Shown here: positions 7,370-13,617 of the stretch, piece by piece
Layout of the letters: each line of letters begins with the position of its first letter
Position numbering within the stretch: position 1 is the stretch's first letter
Assembly (NCBI GenBank): GCA_041483455.1
Contig: JBGPFS010000016.1
Span: forward strand, 1-22,201
DNA: 22,201 nt
Origin: JBGPFS01 sp041483455
Lineage (GTDB): Bacteria > Chloroflexota > Limnocylindria > Limnocylindrales > CSP1-4
Direction of reading: 5' to 3'
The notes under the pieces: generated by a model
What the model saw: only the letters and a program-made list of their open reading frames with translations
What the model was told of the DNA's origin: nothing
Database searches by the model: none
Program-made: the position numbers and the translations under genes

Positions 7370-8176
7370 TCAGTAGCCGGCGGTCAGCCCGAAGTCGATC
7401 GAGATCGCCGCGCCGGTGATCGGCTCGGCGGCTGGGCTGGCCAGGTAGCGGATCAGCTCGGCCACCTCGTCTGGCCGGGTGAAGCGGGCCTGCTCGCCCT
7501 GCGGGTACCCGGCGAGGAGTGCCCGCTTGTAGCGGTCGGGGTCGCCCTTCCCGTACGTCGCGGCCTGGTACTCGATCATCGGCGAATCGACGTCGCCGGG
7601 ACAGACGGCGTTCGCCCGGACGCCCAGGGCCGCCAGCTCGACGGCCAGCGCCTTCGTCAGGACGGTCACGCCGCCCTTCGAGGCGCAGTAGATCGCGACC
7701 TCCTTGTTGCCCCACAGCCCGGCGTCGGAGCTGAGATTGACGATGCAGCCGCGGGTCGCGGCCAGGTGCGGGATCGCGAACCGGCAGGTGAAGAAGGTCC
7801 CCTTGAGGTTGACGTCGACGACCCGGTCCCAGTCGGCCTCGGTCATCGCGGCCGTCGGGCCCTCGACCCAGACCCCGGCGCAGTTGACCAGGACGTCGAG
7901 CCGCCCGAACCGGGCGACCGTCTCGGCGACGGCGCGCTCGCAGTCGGCCACCCGGGCGAGGTCGGCCACGATCGCGAGGGCGACCTCGGAACCGCCGAGC
8001 TCACGGACGACGCGCTCGAGTCCGACCTCGTCGCGATCGACCAGGGCGACGAGGTCGCCGTCGGCCCGCAGGCACTGGGCCGTCGCCCGCCCGATCCCGC
8101 TGGCCGCACCGGTGACCAGGGCGACCCGCGGCGTGGACTCCGCCGCCGGCATGGACTCCGCCGTCGGCTCGGCCAT
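7370..8176 (-). CDS. SDR family NAD(P)-dependent oxidoreductase
   Basis: The 268-aa classical short-chain dehydrogenase starts with a Rossmann dinucleotide site (VALVTGAASGIGRAT), followed by the structural VNCAG motif and the catalytic Ser-Tyr-x3-Lys set (NLSSDAGL then AIYCASKGG). The C-terminus ITGAAISIDFGLTAGY is typical of FabG-like members. The start at 8176 is chosen because its ATGA overlaps the stop of the second SDR upstream; a start at 8185 would add three residues. The 20 residues before the Rossmann motif are a low-complexity repeat (AEPTAESMPAAESTP). It is the last gene of the TPR-galE-SDR-SDR operon. The substrate (a sugar, polyol or other alcohol) cannot be read from sequence. 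Confidence 0.9.
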   Translation of the reverse strand: MAEPTAESMPAAESTPRVALVTGAASGIGRATAQCLRADGDLVALVDRDEVGLERVVRELGGSEVALAIVADLARVADCERAVAETVARFGRLDVLVNCAGVWVEGPTAAMTEADWDRVVDVNLKGTFFTCRFAIPHLAATRGCIVNLSSDAGLWGNKEVAIYCASKGGVTVLTKALAVELAALGVRANAVCPGDVDSPMIEYQAATYGKGDPDRYKRALLAGYPQGEQARFTRPDEVAELIRYLASPAAEPITGAAISIDFGLTAGY

Positions 8177-8991
8177 CAGTACCACGCCTCAGCCGGCCCC
8201 TTGAACTCCTGGATGACGTTCCCACCGTCGACGACGAGCGTCTGGCCGGTGACGTAGCTCGCGCCGTCGGAGGCGAGGAAGGCGATCGCCTGGCCGACCT
8301 CGGCCGGGGTGCCGGAGCGGCCGAGCGGCGTGTTCCGGCCCCCGATCGCCTCCTCCGGGAGCTGTGACGCACTGCCGATCCAGCCCGGCAGGACCGCGTT
8401 CACGGTCACGCCCTCGCGGCCCACCTCGATCGCGAGCCCGCGCATCAGGCCGGTGAGCGCGGCCTTCGCGGCGCCGTAGACGGCCGAGCCGGGGTTGCTC
8501 ACCAGCGGACCGGTCACGGACGAGACGAAGACGATCCGGCCGCGACCGCTCGCGACCAGGGCCGGCAGGGCCGCCCGGGTCACCACGAAGGCCGTCCGCA
8601 GGTTCCGCGCGATCCCCCGGTCGAACTCCACATCGGACAGCTCGCGGAACGTGCCGGAGTCCTCGGGGGCACCGAGCGCGACCATCCCGGCGTTGTTGAC
8701 GAGGACGTCGAGGCGCCCGTCGTTCGCCGCCAGGACTTCCGCGACCAGGCGATCCGCGACGCCGTCTACCATCAGGTCGCCGACGTGGCCCGTCGCGGTC
8801 ACGCCAGCCGCGCCGAGCTCCCGGACGCGCTCGTGGATCCGCCCGGTGGTCGAGGCGATCGCGACCCGGGCGCCCTCGAGGCCCAGGATCCGGGCCGTGG
8901 CGAAGCCGATCCCGCTCGCGCTGCCGGCGCCGGTCACGAGGGCGACCCGGTCGCCGAACCTCCGGCCGTCGCCGAAGCGCCCGTCGCCCAT
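8176..8991 (-). CDS. SDR family oxidoreductase (FabG-like)
   Basis: The 271-aa protein has the coenzyme loop VTGAGSASGIGFAT, one or two residues longer than the usual TGxxxGIG. The VNNAG motif follows, then the catalytic serine in FVSSVTG and Tyr-x3-Lys in AVYGAAKAAL. The C-terminus YVTGQTLVVDGG is characteristic of 3-oxoacyl-reductase-like SDRs. The start ATG at 8991 overlaps the galE stop (ATGA), and its own stop overlaps the next SDR in the same way, so the three genes are probably translated in series. The low identity between the two SDRs argues against a recent duplication. The pairing with UDP-glucose epimerase suggests sugar or polyol chemistry, but this is only context. Confidence 0.9.
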   Translation of the reverse strand: MGDGRFGDGRRFGDRVALVTGAGSASGIGFATARILGLEGARVAIASTTGRIHERVRELGAAGVTATGHVGDLMVDGVADRLVAEVLAANDGRLDVLVNNAGMVALGAPEDSGTFRELSDVEFDRGIARNLRTAFVVTRAALPALVASGRGRIVFVSSVTGPLVSNPGSAVYGAAKAALTGLMRGLAIEVGREGVTVNAVLPGWIGSASQLPEEAIGGRNTPLGRSGTPAEVGQAIAFLASDGASYVTGQTLVVDGGNVIQEFKGPAEAWY

Positions 8992-10004
8992 CAGCGGCCG
9001 CCGTAACCGTCGGGGTGGCGTTGCCGCCAGGCCCAGGCCGAGCCGATCATCGTCTCGAGGTCGCTCCGCTCGGCTCGCCAGCCGAGCACCGTCCCGGCCA
9101 GGTCCGCCGCGGCCACCAGGACGGGCGGGTCGCCGACCCGGCGCGGGCCCATGGTCCGGGCGATCGGCCGGCCCACGATCCGCTCGGCGGTCGCCACGAC
9201 CTGCAGAACGGAGAACCCGGTGCCACTCCCGAGGTTGAGCCGGAGCGCCGCCCCGGAGCCGTCCGGAGCCAGCGTCCGCCGGTCGTCGAGTGCCGTCGCC
9301 TCGAGGGCCAGGAGGTGGGCGACCGCCAGGTCCTCGACGTGGATGTAGTCGCGGATCGGAGTGCCGTCGGGGGTCGGGTGATCGTCGCCGAACAGGGTCA
9401 CCGTGAAGCCACCCCCGGCAGCCGCCAGGACGCTCGGGATGAGGTGGGTCTCGGGGTCGTGGTCCTCGCCGTTCCGCTCGCTCGCCCCAGCCACGTTGAA
9501 GTAGCGGAGGCTCACGCTGCGGAGACCGTAGGCGGCCCCGTACCAGCCGAGAGCACCCTCGAACGTGCGTTTCGTCTCGCCGTACGGGTTGATCGGGGCG
9601 AGCGGGGTCGCCTCCGTGATCGGGGTCACGGCCGGGGCGCCGTAGACGGCCGCCGTGGAGCTGAACACGACCCGCCGGACGCCCGCGCTCCGGGCGGCCT
9701 CGAGGAGGGCGATCCCCCCGGCCACGTTGTCGCGATAGTAACGGGCGGGGTCGCGCATCGACTCGCCGACCACGGAGCGGGCCGCGCAGTGGAGGATCGC
9801 CTCGATCCGCGCCCGCTCCAGGAGGGCCGCCACGACGGCGCCGTCTCCGCAGGAGCCCTCGTGGAAGGTCGCCCCGTCGACGATGGAGCCGAGGTGCCCG
9901 GTCGAGCGGTCGTCGAGCACCGTGACGGCGTGCCCGGCGGCGACCAGTCGCTCGACGCTCACCGAGCCGACATAGCCGGCCCCGCCGGTGACGAGGACTC
10001 TCAC
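8991..10004 (-). CDS. galE: UDP-glucose 4-epimerase
   Basis: The 337-aa extended-SDR enzyme interconverts UDP-glucose and UDP-galactose with bound NAD. It shows RVLVTGGAGYVGS at the N-terminus, HCAARSVVGESM, the catalytic VFSSTAAVYG serine with PYGETK (Tyr-x3-Lys), the block LRYFNVAGA, and GTPIRDYIHVEDLA followed by LNLGSGTGFSVLQVV, all typical of GalE. Length is normal. The GTG at 10004 overlaps the stop of the TPR gene (GTGA), and translation from it gives exactly the usual N-terminus. The product could supply UDP-galactose for cell-surface glycans. Related epimerases acting on UDP-GlcNAc or UDP-xylose are the main alternative. Confidence 0.94.
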   Translation of the reverse strand: MRVLVTGGAGYVGSVSVERLVAAGHAVTVLDDRSTGHLGSIVDGATFHEGSCGDGAVVAALLERARIEAILHCAARSVVGESMRDPARYYRDNVAGGIALLEAARSAGVRRVVFSSTAAVYGAPAVTPITEATPLAPINPYGETKRTFEGALGWYGAAYGLRSVSLRYFNVAGASERNGEDHDPETHLIPSVLAAAGGGFTVTLFGDDHPTPDGTPIRDYIHVEDLAVAHLLALEATALDDRRTLAPDGSGAALRLNLGSGTGFSVLQVVATAERIVGRPIARTMGPRRVGDPPVLVAAADLAGTVLGWRAERSDLETMIGSAWAWRQRHPDGYGGR

Positions 10005-10432
10005 GTCCCGCGCCCCAGGAGCCGGTCGACGAACCCGCGTCGATGGGCGGTGGCCGCGGCCGCCGGCTCGGCGTCCGGCGGCGCGCTCGGCTCGGCGTCC
10101 GGCGGCGCGCTCGGCGCGCTGGGGACAGGAGACAGGACCGGCGGCTCGAATGCCGGGCCCGGCTCGATCGCCTCGCCGCGGAACGCGAGGACCTCGCGCA
10201 GCCGCGCCTCCATCCGGAGGGCGGTCACGTTCTCCGGATCGATCGCCAGGGCCCGCCGGGTGAGCTCCAGGGCCCCTCTCTGGTCGCCCCGCTCGAGAGC
10301 GACCCGGGCGAGCCCGACGACGGCGATCGCGTTCGCGGGATCGGCCTCGACCACCCCGCCGTAGAGCTGCTCCGCCTGGTCGGTCAGCCCCAACGCGAGC
10401 GCCTGCTCGGCCTGGAGCATCAGCTCGATCAT
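10001..10432 (-). CDS. Small TPR protein with Pro/Ala-rich tail
   Basis: The 143-aa protein carries two tetratricopeptide-like repeats at about residues 3-70: ALALGLTDQAEQLYGGVVEADP, broken here as ALALGLTDQAEQLY plus GVVEADP, and the unit ALERGDQRGALELTRRALAIDP. A Pro/Ala/Glu-rich region follows with a duplicated octapeptide (SAPPDAEP), then a basic end FVDRLLGRGT. There is no signal peptide or membrane helix. The ATG at 10432 has a clear GGAGG ribosome site 4 nt upstream (10437-10441). It is the first gene of the operon leading into galE, with a 4-nt overlap. A scaffold or adaptor role is the general expectation for TPRs; the partner is unknown. Confidence 0.8.
   Translation of the reverse strand: MIELMLQAEQALALGLTDQAEQLYGGVVEADPANAIAVVGLARVALERGDQRGALELTRRALAIDPENVTALRMEARLREVLAFRGEAIEPGPAFEPPVLSPVPSAPSAPPDAEPSAPPDAEPAAAATAHRRGFVDRLLGRGT
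10065..10112. repeat. Perfect 24-bp tandem duplication in the TPR gene
   Basis: 10065-10088 and 10089-10112 are identical. The unit is eight codons, so the reading frame is kept and the Pro/Ala-rich octapeptide is doubled. Confidence 0.95.
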
Positions 10433-10510
10433 CGATCCTCCGTCGCGGGTCCAGTGCCACGGCCGCCGTCGCGCGGCTCCGCGGGCACCTGCCGTCCGGT
10501 CCCCATTGTC

Positions 10511-10530
10511 CGCGAGCGGGACCGCTCGCG
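10511..10530 (-). terminator. Perfect GC hairpin downstream of the CCA-adding enzyme gene
   Basis: The stretch cgcgagcg-ggac-cgctcgcg forms an 8-bp perfect stem with a 4-nt loop, 19 nt after the stop of the CCA-adding gene. No T-run follows on the minus strand, so it is not a canonical intrinsic terminator. A GC-rich organism may still use it for termination or 3'-end protection. Confidence 0.4.
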
Positions 10531-10549
10531 TGCGCGCTGCCCGGGCCGG

Positions 10550-11923
10550 TCAGTCGCCTTCGGTCAGGGTCGCCTGGGCGAGGAGCAGGAGCGTCGGCCG
10601 ATCGTTGAGCACAGGGTCGGCGATCACCTCTTCGGTCAGTCGGTCGAGGATCGCCCCGAGCGCGGGGCCCGGCTCGAGCCCCAGCTCGTCGATCAGGTCG
10701 CGGCCGTCGACCGCCAGGCCGGATCGATCGAGAGCGACCTTCGCCCGGAGCTGCCCGGCCACCCGGCGGCGGAGCTCGGTGAGCTCGTTCGCGTCGAGCG
10801 TGACGCCGCTTCCCAGGTTGTCGGCCTCCCGCAGCGCGAAGAGCTCGTCGATCGCGGGCGGCAGGACCTTGGCGATGAACCGCCGGATCGCCGCGTCACC
10901 CCAGGTCGACTCGTACGTGAACATGTGGTTCCGGATGAGGTGGACGACCCGCTCGGTCGTCGCGCGCGGGACCCGCAGCCGGTGGAGGAGCTCCTCGGTG
11001 AGCCGTGCGCCGACCGCCTCGTGGCCGTGGAAGTGCCCATCCGCGGCGGTCGCGGGTTTGCCGATGTCGTGAAGGAGCGCGGCCAGCCGGATCACCGGTC
11101 GATCGGCGGGCGCCGCGTCGACGGTTCGGCAGGTGTGGTCCCACAGGTCGTCGCCCGGGATCTTCGCCTGGGCGATCCCCCGCTGGTCGGCGAGGTCGGG
11201 CGAGATCCCGCGGAGCAAGCCGGTCGATTCGAGGAGTCGAAGTCCGACCGACGGCCGCGACGCGGCCAGCAGCTTCTCGAGCTCCGCCGCGATCCGCTCG
11301 CCCGACAGGTGACGGACCAGCCCGGCCCCGTCCCGGATCGCCGCGAGGGTCGTCGGCTCGATGGTGAACTCGAGGGTCGCCGCGAGCCGGACCGCCCGGA
11401 TCATCCGCAGGGCGTCCTCGTTGAATCGGGTCGCCGGGTCGCCGACCGCCCGGAGGATGCGCCGCGCCACGTCCTCCCGCCCGGCGTGGGGATCGACGAG
11501 GGCCAACGGCTCGCCCGGGCGTCCGCCCCAGGCGATCGCGTTGACGGTGAAGTCGCGTCGGACCAGGTCGACTTCGATCGCGTCCCCGAACTCGACCCGG
11601 TGGGGCCGCCGGAAGTCGGCGTACTCGTGGTCGCTGCGGAAGGTGGTGATCTCGTGGACATCGTGGGCCTCGGGACCCCGCCGGACCGCGACCGTTCCGA
11701 ACCGGTTCTCGTAGACCGCGTCCGGGACGAGCTCGAGGATCCGCTCCGGGCGCGCGTCGGTCGTGAGGTCCCAGTCGGCCGGGATCCGACCCAGGAGGAC
11801 ATCGCGGAGGGAGCCGCCGACGACATACGCGGCGTGGCCGCCGTCGCGAAGCGCCTCGATGAGCCTCTGGACATCGTCCGGCACCGCCGCCCGGATCGCC
11901 GCCTCGGCCGGTCCCGCGTTCAT
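10550..11923 (-). CDS. cca: CCA-adding enzyme / tRNA nucleotidyltransferase with HD domain
   Basis: The 457-aa enzyme would build or repair the 3'-CCA end of tRNAs from CTP and ATP. The class II nucleotidyltransferase head shows VVGGSLRDVLLG (34-45) and the catalytic D50-W-D52 in DWDLTTDA, followed by ENRFGTV and RRDFTVNAIAW. The RNA- and nucleotide-binding neck contains RFNEDALRMIRAVRLA (166-181). An HD-type domain follows with ALLHDIGKP (282-290) and HFHGHE (297-302). Poly(A) polymerases share this head and cannot be excluded by motif alone. The ATG at 11923 places the head at the normal distance from the N-terminus. It follows the HNH gene by 47 nt in the same direction and may share its transcript. 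Confidence 0.9.
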   Translation of the reverse strand: MNAGPAEAAIRAAVPDDVQRLIEALRDGGHAAYVVGGSLRDVLLGRIPADWDLTTDARPERILELVPDAVYENRFGTVAVRRGPEAHDVHEITTFRSDHEYADFRRPHRVEFGDAIEVDLVRRDFTVNAIAWGGRPGEPLALVDPHAGREDVARRILRAVGDPATRFNEDALRMIRAVRLAATLEFTIEPTTLAAIRDGAGLVRHLSGERIAAELEKLLAASRPSVGLRLLESTGLLRGISPDLADQRGIAQAKIPGDDLWDHTCRTVDAAPADRPVIRLAALLHDIGKPATAADGHFHGHEAVGARLTEELLHRLRVPRATTERVVHLIRNHMFTYESTWGDAAIRRFIAKVLPPAIDELFALREADNLGSGVTLDANELTELRRRVAGQLRAKVALDRSGLAVDGRDLIDELGLEPGPALGAILDRLTEEVIADPVLNDRPTLLLLAQATLTEGD

Positions 11924-11970
11924 CCGATCCCCGGCGTCGGGCCGATCAGCGGCGCCGGGTCCGGGATCGC

Positions 11971-12483
11971 TCAGTTGTGGCCCAGGAAGAGGTAGTCGCG
12001 CCATGCCTCGTTCCGTCGGTCGGCGAGGTACGGCGTGAACAGCGAGTAGACGTCGCTGCGCGGCTCGAACGGGGGGCGAACGAGCCGGAGTCGGACCTCT
12101 TCGAGGGTCTTGCCGCCCTTCCGGTGGTTGCACGGCTTGCAGGCGGCCACCAGGTTCTCCCAGGTGTGGCTTCCGCCGCGGTGCCGGGGGACGACGTGGT
12201 CGATCGTCAAGTCGCCCTGGCGCCCGCAGTACTGGCAGCGGTGGCCGTCGCGGCTGAAGATCTCGCGCCGGCTCAGCTTGACCCGCGGCCGGGGTCGGCG
12301 GACCTGGTGCTGGAGCCGGATGACGCTCGGGGCGCGGAAGCTCAGCCGCGGCGTCCGGATCGTCTGGTGGTCGTACTCGATGACTTCCGCCTTCGCGCCG
12401 AAGACGAGTCGGAACGCCCGCGGCAGGTCGCAGACGTTGAGCGGCTCGTAACTCTGGTTGAGCACGAGGACGGATCCGTCCAT
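11971..12483 (-). CDS. HNH endonuclease (two-CxxC type)
   Basis: The 170-aa protein begins MDGSVLVLNQSYEPLNVC, an N-terminus shared by a widespread family of small HNH proteins in high-GC and photosynthetic bacteria. The HNH core has C83-x2-C86 and C115-x2-C118 as the structural zinc site. The catalytic part includes D95-H96 (TIDHVVPRHRGG), N110 (WENLVAAC) and H120. These residues are all intact, so metal-dependent nuclease activity is likely. The physiological substrate of the family is not settled. A TAGCAT hexamer 7 nt upstream supports the ATG at 12483. No intein, intron or phage gene is adjacent, so this does not look like a homing nuclease. Confidence 0.9.
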   Translation of the reverse strand: MDGSVLVLNQSYEPLNVCDLPRAFRLVFGAKAEVIEYDHQTIRTPRLSFRAPSVIRLQHQVRRPRPRVKLSRREIFSRDGHRCQYCGRQGDLTIDHVVPRHRGGSHTWENLVAACKPCNHRKGGKTLEEVRLRLVRPPFEPRSDVYSLFTPYLADRRNEAWRDYLFLGHN

Positions 12484-12490
12484 GGCGGGG

Positions 12491-12496
12491 ATGCTA
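12491..12496 (-). promoter_or_regulatory. -10 element TAGCAT of a putative leaderless promoter (HNH gene)
   Basis: TAGCAT lies 7 nt before the HNH ATG on the minus strand. Its first three bases are also the TAG stop codon of the upstream HMG-CoA lyase gene. No Shine-Dalgarno sequence is seen, in keeping with leaderless initiation. Confidence 0.5.
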
Positions 12497-13426
12497 GCAG
12501 GGCCGGACGGTCGTCGGGTCCCAGCCGCCCGCCTGGCCGACCTTGCTGGCGACGGGTCGACCGAGCGCCTCGGCGATGAACCGACCGGCCGTGAGGACCC
12601 CCTCGAGCAGGACCCCGTGCGTCCAGCCCGAGGCGTCGAGCAGATAGACCAGGTCCTCGGTCGCCAGGTTGCCGGCCGCACCGGGTGCGTACGGGCAGCC
12701 ACCGGTCCCGCCGGTCGACGCGTCGAAGCAGCGAACGCCGGCGGCCAGGCCGGCGGCCACGTTGGCGAGCGCGGTCCCCCGGGTGTCGTGGAGATGAAGG
12801 GCGAGGCGGTCGAGATGGATGCCCGCCGCCACCGCGCGCCCCACGAGCTCGGTCACGCGGTCCGGGACGGCGACCCCGATCGTGTCGCCGAAGCAGACCT
12901 CGTCCGCCCCGAGCTCGAGCAGGTCGAGCGCGACCTCCACCGCATGGGCCGGATCGATCCGCCCGGTGAACGGGCAGCCGAAGGCGGTGGAGACGTAGGC
13001 ACGCCGCCACCAGCCAAGCTCGCCGGCCCGCTCGAGGACGGGCGCGAACGCATCGAGCGACTCGCTCACCGACATCCCGATGTTGCGCTCCGTGAAGGCG
13101 TCGCTCGCGCCGGTGAAGACGGCCAGTGCCTCCGCGCCGGCCGCCTCTGCCCGAGCCAGCCCACGGAGATTCGGGACGAGGACCGGGTAGCGGACCCCGG
13201 TGATCTCGGGGAGGGCGGGGAGGAGCTCGTCCGCATCGGCCAGCTGGGGGATCGCCGTCGGGTTGACGAAGCTCGTCGCCTCGATCTCGCGCAGGCCGGC
13301 CGCGACGAGGAGCTCGACGAACCGGACCTTCGCCGCCGTGGGGATCGGACGGGCCTCGTTCTGAAGCCCGTCACGGGGCCCGACCTCGTAGATCCGGACG
13401 CGATCGCCGGGCCGATCCTCCGGCAT
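12494..13426 (-). CDS. mvaB: Hydroxymethylglutaryl-CoA lyase
   Basis: The 310-aa TIM-barrel enzyme cleaves HMG-CoA to acetyl-CoA and acetoacetate, the last step of leucine catabolism. It shows IYEVGPRDGLQNE near the N-terminus (12-24), the segment EATSFVNPTAIPQLADA, YVSTAFGCPFTGRIDP, the metal-site region CFGDTIGVAVP, LHLHDTRGTALAN with the ligand histidines, and the glycine-rich loop STGGTGGCPYAPGAAGN with the conserved catalytic-loop cysteine. Length matches the family. The ATG at 13426 is chosen because the TIM barrel begins right after it; it lies 8 nt past the stop of the 60-aa ORF. With the carboxylase subunits and hydratase in the same window, the leucine-pathway assignment is strong. 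Confidence 0.95.
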   Translation of the reverse strand: MPEDRPGDRVRIYEVGPRDGLQNEARPIPTAAKVRFVELLVAAGLREIEATSFVNPTAIPQLADADELLPALPEITGVRYPVLVPNLRGLARAEAAGAEALAVFTGASDAFTERNIGMSVSESLDAFAPVLERAGELGWWRRAYVSTAFGCPFTGRIDPAHAVEVALDLLELGADEVCFGDTIGVAVPDRVTELVGRAVAAGIHLDRLALHLHDTRGTALANVAAGLAAGVRCFDASTGGTGGCPYAPGAAGNLATEDLVYLLDASGWTHGVLLEGVLTAGRFIAEALGRPVASKVGQAGGWDPTTVRPC

Positions 13427-13434
13427 GGCCCTGC

Positions 13435-13617
13435 TCAGCCCTTCGGTCCGGGCAGGTGCGCCCGCTCGATCTCGGAGATCCGGACCTCGATCCGGGCGAT
13501 CTCCTCGCACGCGGCGCGGTAGTCGGGGCTGCCGTGCGCGGCGTCGGCGCGCCGCCGTCGAGCGGCCGCATGGAGGGTCATCAGCTCGGCCCGGGTCGAC
13601 GGGAGCGGCGGGGTCAC
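13435..13617 (-). CDS. Small conserved-looking protein of unknown function (60 aa)
   Basis: I do not recognise this protein. The GTG start at 13617 overlaps the stop of the carboxylase alpha gene (GTGA), and its stop lies 8 nt before HMG-CoA lyase, so it is very probably translated by coupling. The sequence is highly charged and looks helical throughout: an Arg-rich part (AAARRRRADAAHG) is followed by AACEEIARIEVRISEIERAH, which has heptad-like spacing of Ile/Val. There is no signal peptide, membrane helix or metal motif. A small helical accessory factor for the carboxylase is one option, but nothing in the sequence proves it. Confidence 0.7.
   Translation of the reverse strand: MTPPLPSTRAELMTLHAAARRRRADAAHGSPDYRAACEEIARIEVRISEIERAHLPGPKG

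Noticed and set aside
10043..11995. 650-codon plus-strand frame opposite the CCA-adding and TPR genes
   Set aside because: It covers two real genes and the hairpin between them and lacks motifs.
11971..12483. Homing endonuclease or intein remnant
   Set aside because: The HNH protein is a complete stand-alone member of a common chromosomal family and no interrupted gene is adjacent.
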